Assembly (NCBI GenBank): GCA_910592205.1
Contig: CAJVPJ010001029.1
Span: 1 to 13,105 of the forward strand
DNA: 13,105 bases
From: Paraglomus occultum
Taxonomy: Eukaryota > Glomeromycota > Glomeromycetes > Paraglomerales > Paraglomeraceae
Direction: 5' to 3'
Shown here piece after piece: positions 1-10,080 of this stretch. The notes under the pieces are model-generated. The model made no database searches and was not told where the DNA came from. It worked only from the letters and a program-made list of their open reading frames with translations. Both the position numbers and the translations under genes were made by a program. Every line of letters starts with the position of its first letter. The first letter of the stretch is position 1.

Positions 1-207
1 AAAATATTTCTTTTGTTGACCAAATACTTTTCCGAGGGCAGTGTACACTCGAAATACGCGATTCATTAATTTGCTCTTGCAGAAAGAATCTCAATAGAAC
101 ATAGATTACAGATAATAATAACCAGTCTCTATAGAAACCAATATCAATCCACTTTTTATTCGACAAAGAACTTGAAAAATAATCGTTAGTGTTAACAACA
201 GAAGCCA
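1..207. other. AT-rich sequence without a supported gene
   Basis: I see no convincing coding stretch, RNA gene or repeat here. It lies downstream of the small minus-strand open frame that ends at 208, so part of it could be that frame's 3' untranslated region if the frame is real. Confidence 0.4.
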
Positions 208-441
208 TTATACGTACTCTCCGTCATCTGCATCAATAACTTTCTTCTTGTCTTCGAACCAACGGATATACCTTATGTTTTCAAAATGTTGCAAAGAGTA
301 AGAGAGAAATCTCGATGTATGTATACTACCCTTCACTGAAACGTTGGCGTTTTCTAACATCTGTTTAGTAAGCATGTGAAATACAGACCGTAAGTACCCC
401 ATTGCTCGATTATAATAATTTAAATCGCTGTATCGTCTCAT
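208..441 (-). CDS. Small hypothetical open frame, possibly a last exon
   Basis: An ATG at 441 opens a 77-codon frame ending in TAA at 208. The translation has mixed composition (aromatic, charged and polar residues, acidic C-terminal end IDADDGEYV) rather than the Phe/Ile/Asn/Lys run expected of random AT-rich DNA, which is the only reason I list it. The frame also continues a few codons upstream of the ATG, to a CAG that could be a splice acceptor. The sequence before that CAG is purine-rich, which weakens the splice reading. I recognise no domain, signal peptide or membrane segment. It may be a terminal exon, a relic, or chance. No neighbour helps to assign a role. Confidence 0.2.
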   Translation of the reverse strand: MRRYSDLNYYNRAMGYLRSVFHMLTKQMLENANVSVKGSIHTSRFLSYSLQHFENIRYIRWFEDKKKVIDADDGEYV

Positions 442-569
442 GAATCGCTGGTGTACCTTTTTTTTTTTCTACCTCTGCTAAGTACGTTATACTAAATAAA
501 ACGGTTGTACAGTCGTGACAAAGGAGCCCCTCGCCCGTTGCCATTGAAGGAGAGATCGATTTAACTTTA

Positions 570-862
570 TTAATTATTACACGTATTATTATTGTAGCGT
601 ATTACTAGCGTTTCAGAGACTCGGAATAAATAATTTGCATGGTATTTTTTATACTTTCTGATCTCATCTGAACAGTCTCTAGATCGTGCAACAAACATAT
701 TGACTATTTCTAACGCTTTCGACCCTTTCTTGGCAGAAGCAACTGGCAACTCATTTTCCTCCCATCTTCCACCTTCTTGGATTATTGAATTATTATCTTC
801 TCACCCACAAGTTCTTCTATTTCACGCTCTTCAGCAGTATTAAAGAAATCTTCTGTTTGCAT
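570..862 (-). pseudogene. Possible C-terminal remnant of a Tigger/CENP-B-like DDE transposase, frameshifted
   Basis: Reading leftward from an ATG at 862, one frame gives an acidic stretch (MQTEDFFNTAEEREIEELVG) that stops at 782-784. From about 785 a second frame continues for 71 codons to a stop at 570-572. It contains the strings NELPVASAKK and ALEIVNMFVA, followed by a basic/aromatic segment. The order 'acidic linker, EIP-like motif, short basic stretch, ALxxxxxFxxx helix, basic tail' resembles the C-terminal end of pogo/Tigger-type transposases, which are common in Glomeromycotina genomes. The DDE catalytic core is not visible upstream, and a microsatellite (878-914) interrupts the frame there. 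The frame switch falls in a short AAT-rich tract. The family assignment rests on pattern only. Confidence 0.3.
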
Positions 863-877
863 AATGTTTTTGCACCT

Positions 878-914
878 AAAATAATAATAGTAATAGTAAT
901 AATATAATAAATAA
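878..914. repeat. AAT-type microsatellite
   Basis: An imperfect run of AAT/AGT-like triplets, beginning ATAATAATAGTAATAGTAAT. It sits just upstream, on the minus strand, of the transposase-like remnant and breaks any longer frame there. Confidence 0.7.
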
Positions 915-981
915 GGCATTTAGCATTAAAGTCGAAATGTTAAATTCCTTAAGGCGGTAATATTTTTCTCTATCTCGAAAG

Positions 982-1140
982 TTATTTCTTCTTTGCCTTG
1001 CTCATCTCTTCATTGTTATCAAGATTAATAATGCCAGTATTTGACAATGGTATTAACCGTAACACTCGCTTCAAACAAGTTTCATTAGCAGTGTGGCTTT
1101 CTTTAGAAACTTGTTCATTATTCTCAAAATTTTCAAGGAG
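982..1140 (-). CDS. Possible terminal exon, 52 codons, unknown product
   Basis: On the minus strand a frame opens directly after an ATTAG at 1141-1145 that resembles the splice acceptors of the two kinase genes (ACATTAG). It runs 52 codons to a TAA at 982-984. The product is polar, Asn/Glu/Lys-rich, with a basic, leucine-containing middle (CLKRVLRLIP) and the basic end KAKKK. I recognise no domain. It lies upstream of the transposase-like remnant in the same orientation, so it could be an earlier part of the same decayed element, an exon of a separate gene, or chance. No upstream exon was found. Confidence 0.2.
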   Translation of the reverse strand, partial: LLENFENNEQVSKESHTANETCLKRVLRLIPLSNTGIINLDNNEEMSKAKKK

Positions 1141-4100
1141 CTAATGTACAAATCAACGTCGGTAATGATTCTTATAATACCCGGCATCATGAGGTTGAAT
1201 TCTTGATGTCGAGTTTGGTGGTAAAAATTTGATTTATTTGATGCTTAATAAAAAACTAAAAAAAGTATGACCGTATTTTTTATTATCAGCTTTATTAATA
1301 TTTACTAGTTTATCATTTGACGCTATAGAAGTAGTCAAAATTTAAAATGTTATGTGAACTGTAATCTTTCAGATTCCGAATATGAATTAATATCCTGGAA
1401 CCGGCAGTTTAATATGTTGACAAACTGCAAAGTTAAAAGAAGAATTAGGCGAGGTAGTTCGTGTCTTTCCGTTATAGACCATTCGCACACGCACACACAC
1501 CTCTACCTGAAACTGTTAATTTATCCCATGATAATTTTTTATTAATTCTATTGGCTCGACATTGTTTTCGTTTTCGATAACGCAGAACAGGGGAAGGGTT
1601 GGAATACTACCCGCGTCTGTTGATGCACAACATGTCGACAAAATTTATTCCCATACTAAGATACAGTTTACTTGCGGTTAATGAGTCCCTTACGCATTCA
1701 AGACGAATATATAAACGCGTTGATGTTTTGAAGACATGATATTTGGTCGTAAATTATATTAAAAAAGTTCAATAGTCGACTACTAAATTATGTTCACTAA
1801 CTTTTACTTCATATGGGTTACAACAATATTATGAACAAGACAGTCGATTCTAACAATAACGTAAAGGCATCGTATATTAGTAATTGTATAAAGTATGAGT
1901 ATGAGTTGCTTGGCTAAGCTATACTACTTACTCGTTTTTCTTTCTAACTTTTATGGTAATACTGTGTAATCTGCTGAGACAAGTGTGTCTGTGTTTTAAA
2001 TTTTACTGTAAAAATAATCTATTGTATTCGCAAGTGTGGTGCTGAAAAGTTTTGGTTAGATTTCAAAGTCAGCTGACCTATGCAAAAATAGAGTCAATGG
2101 AAGTAAAAAAATGATTTACCAAAATTCATTTTTACCATTCTCGAGAAACTATTTTTTGAAAAATCTATACCAAATCAATTGGACAAAGTATGCCACGCAC
2201 GATAATAACAATACATTTTGTTTCATATAGGAATTTGTCAGAACCAACTCAGGTTTGCTAACGAGTTGGTAATGCAGTAGGGAAACAAGCGCTACCTCTT
2301 TGCACAATTTAAAGCTAGATTTATGCATTCAAAGGATAGAATTAGAGCATTCTCGTTGTGGGCGTCCTTGCAAAGCCAGTGACGCCAGACAAACATATTG
2401 CCAAAACTGACTACTGACTCTTATTTTATTATTAGGAAAATAACTAATACTAGTCAGTTAGGTACCTCCATAAAAGTTTTATACAATCGTATACTATTTG
2501 AAATATTTTTACGCTTTATTATAACATGCTATACGTCAATTTTATAACTAAATATTTCAAAATAACAGGTAACACTTCTTCCCAATCTTTCATATGTATT
2601 GAAATTTGACAAAACGCTGTTCAGCCAATTGTTGGCACCAATCCAAAAACCGAGTATGGGAGATTCTTCTAAAGTTGGTTGAAACATTACGCAGATGTTA
2701 ATGGAGACTACTTTGAGAGAATTTTGAATAATTATATTTAAATAAAAATCGATAACAAAACTTTTCAGATCCCCGCGTATTTAACAAAAATTTCTTATAA
2801 CGTGTGCTTTATTTTGCATTTACGCCAGGTTTGTGGCAAATGTTCTATGAAATAATCGATCCTGTCCATCTGTTATCTATACACTTGCTAATTAATTAAT
2901 GATAACTGTGGTTTAGTATAAAGAACATGACATACTATAGGCACAGAAAATACAAGCGTCAAATTAAGAAAAAAATCACTAATCCGTTAGATGCCTTTTG
3001 ACAGAAGTAAGGTTGTTAAACCTCGTTAGAAATAGTCAAATCGATTTATTTGCTTTCATAAATATCCGCTCGACGATTATTGGAGTACGTGGAAACATAA
3101 ATTTTAAATTATTCTGTAAACGGTTATGCTGCCAAATTATAATATTGTGTTATACAAAGACTACATATGAGTTCAGTTGTCACATAAACAGAACTTTTGT
3201 TTTATAAATCACATAACGTGTGCACAATACAATGCTCTGACACTATAAATAACAATAATCTTATTGACTGAATAAATTTAAACCTCGGAAAATTATTGTT
3301 ACAGCCGTACAAGTGAGCATACGTTTCTCTGAATTTCCAGCTCAAAATAGTTATCGAATTAATTTTGTTATACTGTGCAATTTACACCCATTGGACAAAT
3401 AGTACTGTTGATCAAATAGTAAACATATGAAAGGCCTTTTTTTTCGGTACTAGTACCTATGCGTACTAAATAATTTTTATACCCTTTGAAGTTAATTGAT
3501 TATAATTTAAAAAAAAAAACATATATACAATATTTGGTTTTCATTATCATTTAAGGCTGCAATTAGATAGTTGCTGTATATTGTTTATACATTTTCATGT
3601 GATACCGCGTTCCAAAGAAGTACTACCAATTAGCTTCAACTGATGCAAAATTCGCGACTTAGAGATGAAAAATTTCATATTAATATGGTTTGCTAATGAT
3701 TGGCCAATACTTTCGAACCGGAATTTTGTCCATATTACGAAAATGTTATTGAGGAACGGATTATTATATATACAAAACGGCGCCTGAATTTCAAAAAATT
3801 TTCATATTAAAACGTACCTTATGCATTTTATTATTCTTGAGTTCTTTCTTTTTCTATGTTGTCTAATACAATGGTCTTGGGGTTTTGAAGCCGTGTAATT
3901 TATTCGAGTTATAGGTAATCGGTGTTTGTAGCGCAGAAAGTAGTAGCTAAAGAGCAACCATTCTTCAGAGTGCCGGTTGCTCCAACAATACAGTGTCAAC
4001 ATTGTAATTGTACAGACTCTTTGCCGTACAAAAGGGTGGGATAAAATCTGACTACTATAGATAATAAAAAAATATGAAACAGAAATTTGTCCATAGTAGA

Positions 4101-5843
4101 TTTCGCATTATCGAGTCAGGATATCGATTTCTATATCATACGCGTATGATCGCCCAGGTGGGAAACTGAACGTTTTAAAATTTCTATGAAAACTCCCCAA
4201 TGACATTGTTTAAACAGGTATTGTACTTTGTTGAATAGCCAGTAATGATAACCATGATATCTTAATTAAGGTACTGTATACGCGGGTATATAAAATTTTA
4301 CACAAAACGCCGGAAAAAAACAAAAATTATATAAACCCAATTTCAGCATGGGTTAATTCCCACGGCAGATGAGGTAATGTATGAAAGACAAACAATATTC
4401 ACCGATGAGACATTTCACATACCATGGTCATTATGCGGTTACCCAAATTGCATTATTATCAGCATGGCATTTCTCAAATAGGGTAGAGCACACTTTTAAT
4501 GTTTTATATTAAACTTCTACCTGCCGCACAAAAATGCATGCGGAGACTAATTATAATGTTGTGACAAGATCCAAAAACGCATTGCGTGTTGCTATCAAAC
4601 GTTCTGCAGTATTTGAATAAAAACGATGGCATGAAAATTTTAAATTTACGGGAATGCAATCTCTCAGGCTATAATTAATAATTTAGTCTCTTCCCTGAAA
4701 GCAGTGCAAACAACGCAATAAATTTTGCATTGTAATATAACACAACTATTTACTGTGTGCTTGAATTAGTAGACAGTTGAGACAGCAATTTTTTGTAACA
4801 TTTGTTTTCTTAACCTCCCAAATAAAGTTTATGGAGTCATTGATATTAATATGTATTCCCGTTTTTTTAATCGCTCTAATAATATTTATGCTGCACATTA
4901 TTATTAACACAATTAACATCTTATTTTCATTTTCTTTTCTTATTTATCCATTCTCGACAGTCACCAAAAGTCGTAATACATTAATAATGCACACATGCTC
5001 GTATTTTATATCTGGCCAATAACTCTGATGCTTTTGTTACAGCAATGCGAGGTGTAGGAGTAGAAAAAAATTGATATCCATGGTTCCAAACAGCTTTAAG
5101 GTTGTAATAGTTGTATATTTTATCATCTTATATGTTATGAATATTCCATTGATTCATGCTATTATTTCATAATAAACACGTGTGCACTACGTTTTGATTA
5201 TTATTTATTTCGTAATTTTTACTACAATAAAAGTGCTGCACTCTGATCCGTGTTAGTTTGTCTACGGTAAGGAAAGAGCAGAAGTAAAGTAGACATATAA
5301 CGAACATAGTTTCGATATTCTCATGACTGTACTAAGAGTTGATATAATTCAAATGTTTTAAAATGTTGGTATATAATTAACAATAGCGTTGCCCCCAAAA
5401 TTCGATGTCACACAACTGCCGGTGGGGCCCAAAATTAAAATATGCTAATCGCGTAATTGACCTTGGTCAACACTTGATTGACATAACAAGCAAATGCTCT
5501 GTTATATTGACTTCATACACGCCTCGATTTTACAAGTTAGCAGCTCTCGCTTAAATGTTCTCATTTGTATTCGAGAAATTCAAGAATGGCGTCGTCGGAA
5601 TTTTTTTGACGCTTAATTCAAGAGTGAGGATAAAAACCTGTAGAGAAAAGCTGTGGTAATCAATTGTTTTGACGTTGGCATGGGTCCGGTAATATAGCAT
5701 TAGGGAGAATAGTAATATTAATATCAACAAATTCAACATAGGCAATAATAAGCGGGATTACCATTAGGTGAGTTTGCACTTCACTATAACGTAAATTTTC
5801 GGTTTCGCACAATTTACCCTTTCTCCAGAATTATCACCGTACC
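1141..5843. other. Long AT-rich stretch without a supported gene
   Basis: I read both strands and found only short frames of low-complexity composition, such as a hydrophobic one at 4777-5022. There is no exon chain with plausible splice sites, no tRNA-like B box with a matching fold, no long terminal repeat, and no terminal inverted repeat pair that I could see by eye. It is consistent with fungal intergenic DNA or strongly decayed transposon sequence. Confidence 0.5.
1486..1500. repeat. Short CA dinucleotide repeat
   Basis: A CA run interrupted once by a G. Simple sequence with no other meaning apparent. Confidence 0.7.
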
Positions 5844-6876
5844 ATGGTTGCGATCGCATATATTGGTTTTACGCTTTATGCGTGTTTTAATGAATTTGAT
5901 CATGTTCCCAGGAGCCCTTTAAAAATAATGCGGTCCACGTTTTTACGAAACGCTTCAAGTTCAGCTAGTCAGTCTCCAAGTATCACCCTCGTCTCCTGAA
6001 TAACCTTTCTTTTTTGCAAATCGGCGACGTTTGGGTAAACCTCTTTTCGTGAAATGCACGGATGGAAATACAATACATCAAAAACAGGAACAGCTCAGTG
6101 ATATGTTTCGAGTTAAGATGTATGAGAGGATCCGAAATGTGGACTACATCATCAGAATGTTCATTCCCAAGTTTACGCACCCATGTTCTCTGATTTTGGC
6201 GGTCTGGTTCATTGACGGGTGGTATGATTTACTCTCTCCGCGATGATACGGGCAGTTTTGTGCACTTCTTGTCGTGAAACTAATGAAAACTTATCGTGAT
6301 GAAAGTTTTACGTGCAATATTTTTGTTTCTTCGGTTAGGAAGACTCTGGTATTGGAAACTGGAAAGCCAAATGGGAAATATTGAGTTGACATTATCCGTT
6401 GGCAGCTCACTATAATAAGTTTATAATCAATAAGAGCATCATTACCAGTATGACACGGACGTTTAGGGTCTGGACTTGTTACAACGATTGAGGATATCAG
6501 AATTCGTAGGCTTCATGCAATTATTATATACCGACGTAACTACGATTGGTCATCCGGGATGCAATGAAGCAGAAAGCCACAAGATGCCAACCGATGCCAT
6601 TGCCCTACAATTGGGTAGACAAAATCTTATCGTCAAGGGGATTGTTTATGCAGCTGGTGAGATATTCATGGACGTCGAAACTGTGTTGGCATACAGGATA
6701 GATAGGCATAGCGGAGAGCAGGATTGTTTATGATAGTGTATTCCTGGTCCGGCTGATGTGTGTGGTTGGACTTGTTATTTTGTATACTGAAGGACGAAGA
6801 GTTGGATCCGGTGTCAAGAAATAAGCAAACGGTTATATCAATTTCCATTGAACGGCAAGTGTTTAACTGGAAATAG
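5844..6876 (+). pseudogene. Cluster of coding-like fragments, possible eroded or unrecognised multi-exon gene
   Basis: Several plus-strand pieces have protein-like composition but lie in different frames. (1) 5844-5999 is 51 codons from an ATG in the good context ACCATGG. (2) About 6031-6246 contains FVKCTDGNTIHQKQ and a basic middle. (3) About 6338-6415 follows a pyrimidine-rich tract ending in TTAG and contains GRLWYWKLESQ. (4) About 6476-6733 contains GHPGCNEAESHKMP and an aliphatic second half. (5) 6757-6876 contains LKDEELDPVSRNKQ. Base composition is more balanced than in the DNA to the left. I could not join the pieces into a gene with consistent splice sites and recognise no domain. 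It could be an old gene relic, exons of a gene I cannot resolve, or chance. Minus-strand frames over the same region are no better. Confidence 0.2.
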
Positions 6877-7259
6877 CCATTTATTAGTGATATTGATACT
6901 ATTGTTAATTATTAAGCATTTTAACATCAATCATATTGGATAAAAATGTGCTCTCGCACATAACAGGAGTGTATGCACGATTTGATTCGTCATCTCTGAC
7001 TTGATAATGAAAGACATATTCGATTTTTTTGTTCACAAACTATATGACGATTGCTACGTCACTTTATTCGAGCAATCACTGACCAGCGATCGTTAACTTC
7101 AGAATAACGATGAACCATTGCCAAGCCTGCTTCGTTTGCAGGAGAACAAATAATATGTATTGTATACTTTCTACCGCCATGCGTAAGCTTAATGGTATGC
7201 GCTACGCTCTTCGAGATTATAAGAAAACCCGCAAATGGATAATCACGTCTAATAAATTT
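6877..7259. other. Intergenic stretch without a supported gene
   Basis: It lies between the coding-like cluster and the 3' flank of gene B. A plus-strand frame at 7110-7361 runs from here into sequence duplicated in gene A's 3' flank, and I do not consider it a gene. Nothing else was seen. Confidence 0.4.
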
Positions 7260-7265
7260 TTTATT
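7260..7265 (-). terminator. Putative poly(A) signal of gene B
   Basis: AATAAA on the minus strand, within GTAAATAAA, about 395 bases past gene B's stop. The same GTAAATAAA occurs at the matching place behind gene A, next to a shared CCAAAATAATTT, so it is conserved between the duplicates. No transcript evidence is available. Confidence 0.4.
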
Positions 7266-7659
7266 TACAAATTAATAATAAATTATTTTGGATTATGGTT
7301 ACAATTTCGCATTCTTCGTCGAATAGTAATGATCGAGACTCTTAGACATCGAGTAGGGTAATTCTTGTCTACTAAAAAGTGTATGTTCCTATCCAGAGGT
7401 TAAGATTTTAACCGAATAAAGTAGAACGTTCCAATCATACTAAGTGAATCGATATTATAATAATCTATTTCTATAAAATACAGCAAGTTACTCTTGGAAA
7501 GCAATTAAACAGAACTTTGACTAGTTCTTACTATCGACAATTGGCCTTTAACCGATTGTCAAATACCCACGATGCATGATCAGTATTGTACACGCTGTTC
7601 CTAGATTACTATTTAATCTCGAGTATTGCGTCCGAATATCTTTCGATTGACGATGTCAG

Positions 7660-9739
7660 CTAGCTTTGACGTGTTATGGAATGTTCTACATTGTCCGATG
7701 AGACAGCTCCCCTCATCTGCAATATCGCTATATTGTCAAGTTCACTCTCCAAGACGCTATCCAGAGCGCCATTAAACGCATTATCTGTCTGTCCAAGATG
7801 AAGATAGGCAACTTCCCTTCCATTCAGTGCGTATGTATCATTTGGTTCAATCTCCAACGACTTCTTGAAGTCAGTTAATGCGTTGACATACTGTTTAAGA
7901 TGAAGATAGACACCTCCCCTATGACTCAACGCCCATGCACAATTTGGATCAATCTTCAAAGACTTGTTGAAATCATCCAATGCGTTGTCATAATGCCCAA
8001 GATTAATATACACACATCCCCTTCTACTCAATGTCCAAGCATCATTTGGTTTAAGTTTCAACGATTCATTAAAGTCATGTAACGCTTCCTTACACCGTTT
8101 AAGGTTAAGATAAACAGTTCCCCTTCTGCTTACTGTCCATGCATTATTTGGTTCGATCGTTAACGATTTGTTAAAGTCATTTAATGCTTCGTCATATTGT
8201 TTGAGATCAAGATAGACAGCTCCCCTTCCACTCCATGCGTATGCATCCCCCGATTCAATGGCCAGAGAGTTGTTGAAGTCATATAATGCGTTTGCATACT
8301 GTTTACGAATAATATAGACAGATCCCCTTCTGCTCAATGTCCATGCATTATTCGGTTCGAGCGCTAATGATCCAGTGAAATCCTGTAACGCATCATCGTG
8401 CCGTCCAAGATTGAGATAAACAGCTCCTCTCGTACTCAACGTCCAAGCATCGATTGGTCCGATCTCCAACGATTTGTTGAGGTCATGTAATGCGTTTTCA
8501 TATTGCTTGTGATGACGATAAACAGTTCCCCTTCTGCTCAGCGTCCATGCATTATTTGGGTCAATATCCAACGACAAGTTGAAGTCATTTAATGCGTTGT
8601 CATACTGTTTAAGATTAAGATAGACAGTGCCTCTTTTGCTCAACATCCATGCATCATTCGGTTCAATAGCCAACGATGAGTTGATGTCATTTAACATAAT
8701 ATAGTACATCAATCGCTCATGGACGCATCTAAATGAGGGCCAACATGCAGAATACAGGTTAATATATTCGTCTGGTGATCCAGGAACTGGAGCATCACGC
8801 AAGCCTTCGAATCTATACACAATGATTGCTATAACGTCTGTGTGTACTTCACAGGGTATTTTTCCACATGAAATTTCCCAAAGTATAACCCCAAGGCTGA
8901 AAATATCGGATTTCTTTCCACGTTTCGTATTATCAAAAGAGGCTGGATCCCTGTATGCTGAGTTGCCATAACTATAAGATTGAGATACTTGCGCCAAAGC
9001 ACTGGAGAAATCAAAATCTGCAATTTTTGCAGTGCCTGCTTGAATGAGAATATTGTTGGAGGACTAAACAGATTAACCGAAGTTGGTATTAGTATTTCAT
9101 CAGACTAAATACGTACTCATTATCGATAAATGCAAGACATACCAAATTTTCATGGATTATGCCAAGTGAATGCAAATATCTCAATCCATTGACGATTCCC
9201 AAACCCAATTTGTATTTGTCTTTCCACATCAGACCATTAAAGTATTTCGCTAAATGTTCACGCAAAGTCCCGTCATCAGCTAGGTCCAACCTTATGCTAT
9301 AATTATCGTTTGTGCCTGTTTGTTACAAAGAAACAGAATCAGTCGTAACTCAAGCTTGTTGAGAATAATTGTAACCATCTATCAAACCTTCTACTAGTCC
9401 GAGAAAATCGATAATGTTAGGGTGGTCATGTGCCAGTCTGTGGTCGTTCATCTAATGTATAAAGACAATAACCAAACATTAGTTTATAAAAAAGTAGAGG
9501 TAAGCAATATGCAAAATAACAGTAGAAACCTCTCGAGCAAACTGTCTGTCAATATCACCATTTCTGTATACGGGAAAAATAAAGGTCTTCACCGCAACAA
9601 TCTTGCCGGTGGGAATATGTCGCTTCTTATAAATGCTACCTGAGGCACCGCTGCCCATTTCAGTAGAATCTACTGATAAGTCATTTTCCGAATAACAAGA
9701 GATTAACCCTTCGTGAATGTTTATTCTAATACTAAGCAT
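7660..9739 (-). CDS. TPR-repeat protein with degenerate protein-kinase domain (likely pseudokinase), gene B
   Basis: Four exons: 9739-9530, 9451-9388, 9315-9143 and 9063-7660. The introns are 78, 72 and 79 bases, all GT-AG, with phases 0, 1, 0. The predicted product is 616 aa. The start is the ATG at 9739, aligned with gene A; the frame stays open upstream but without another ATG. N-lobe: glycine loop GSGASG (29-34), VAVK lysine K51, helix-C Glu at the exon 1/2 junction (FARE), HPNIIDFLGL. C-lobe: the catalytic loop reads HENL (146-149) with Asn for the catalytic Asp, although the later Asn (N153) is kept. The metal-binding motif reads DFD (165-167) for DFG. SDIFSLGVILWE (201-212) is intact. 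The end of the lobe is shortened: after YSACW the conserved xxRP segment is missing. TPR units run from 285 to about 591, followed by a 25-residue tail. No signal peptide or membrane helix is visible, so a cytoplasmic protein is likely. Kinase activity is doubtful; a scaffold or decoy role is inference. Confidence 0.85.
7738..8658 (-). repeat. TPR-coding tandem array of gene B (nine units of about 102 bases)
   Basis: Residues 285-591 form nine consecutive units: eight of 34 residues and a more diverged ninth of 35. The unit pattern is NNAWxLSRRGxVYxxLKQYx followed by NALxDFNKSLxIxP. It matches the TPR layout of small and large residues (Trp, Leu, Gly, Tyr, Ala, Phe, Ala, Pro) over two helices. 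An incomplete helix-B half precedes the first unit (LNDINSSLAIEP). TPR arrays bind peptides or partner proteins. At DNA level this is a 102-base-periodic repeat inside an exon. Confidence 0.9.
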
Positions 9740-10074
9740 CTTTTGCAAGATATTCGTTCTAGGACATGGGTATTGGGGACTTTTAAGTCCGAATCATGTG
9801 ATAATTTAAGCATCGATATTCACGTGTATAACAACAAGCCAATTCAAGTTTTCAGCAAGCAAGTTATTGGGAATACATATCCTCCAACCTTTATAACAAC
9901 AAATGCCCTTATAAGCATATATCAAGATCCTCACTTGAGGCTAAACAGAAGGGGAGATATATATCTGACTGTATTAGCAGTTATCTAATACTAATGTCAT
10001 TGGCAAACATAATATCTTGAGTCCCGTGGACAGGGTGTCACAGCATTTTGAAAATCGCAATAACAATCAATACC
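9740..10074. other. Spacer between gene A's 3' end and gene B's start
   Basis: This should hold gene B's promoter and 5' untranslated region. A TATAAAGG on the minus strand lies about 150 bases before the ATG; as AT-rich DNA gives such strings often, I do not call it a TATA box. The plus-strand frame at 9713-9988 begins with GTG inside gene B exon 1 and is not supported as a gene. I see no similarity to gene A's 5' flank. Confidence 0.5.
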
Positions 10075-10080
10075 TTTATT
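10075..10080 (-). terminator. Putative poly(A) signal of gene A
   Basis: AATAAA on the minus strand, in the context ATGTAAATAAAGG, about 352 bases past gene A's stop. It corresponds in position and surrounding sequence to the signal behind gene B. Confidence 0.4.

Larger units (their letters stand above)
7260..9739 (-). repeat. Tandem segmental duplication, copy B
   Basis: This segment covers gene B plus its 3' flank and matches 10075-12932 (copy A) in the same orientation. The shared parts include all four exons, the three intron positions, and non-coding sequence past the stop (for example GAGACTCTTAGAC in A against GAGACTCTTAGACATCGAG in B). The copies have diverged by many substitutions and indels, so the duplication is not recent. 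Copy A is longer mainly because of extra TPR units and kinase insertions. Confidence 0.8.

Noticed and set aside
2998-3207. Plus-strand 69-codon frame in the left intergenic region
   Set aside because: It begins with TTG, has AT-driven composition, no domain and no splice partners. The minus-strand frame at 3802-4002 was rejected for the same reasons.
4777-5022. Plus-strand hydrophobic frame that could look like a small membrane protein
   Set aside because: It begins with TTG, and the Ile/Leu/Phe/Asn-rich composition is what AT-rich DNA gives by chance. There is no supporting neighbour or splice structure.
7110-7361. Plus-strand 83-codon frame with an ATG and several cysteines
   Set aside because: Its second half lies in sequence duplicated behind gene A, where the frame is not conserved. 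It overlaps the probable 3' UTR of gene B.
7900-8082. Plus-strand frames opposite the TPR arrays (also at 10352-10543 and 11801-12028)
   Set aside because: These are shadows of periodic minus-strand coding sequence or of the kinase C-lobe.
7738-8658. Regular 102-base repeats considered as a CRISPR-like or satellite array
   Set aside because: The period equals 34 codons, substitutions keep the reading frame, and the translation matches TPR units. There are no short identical repeats with unique spacers.
8995-8997. TTG at 8997 as a start codon for a separate 445-residue TPR protein
   Set aside because: The frame continues upstream to a splice acceptor at 9064 and encodes the DFD region. Homology to gene A shows it is an internal Leu codon of exon 4.
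9422-9643. Plus-strand frame opposite gene B exons 1-2
   Set aside because: It is antisense to splice-consistent kinase exons. The minus strand explains the sequence fully.
9746-9748. TTG at 9748 as gene B's start
   Set aside because: An ATG lies three codons downstream at 9739, with A at -3, and fits the alignment with gene A. Non-ATG starts are not expected in a fungal nuclear gene.
9713-9988. Plus-strand 91-codon frame between the two kinase genes
   Set aside because: It starts with GTG inside gene B exon 1 on the opposite strand, and has no recognisable domain or counterpart upstream of gene A.
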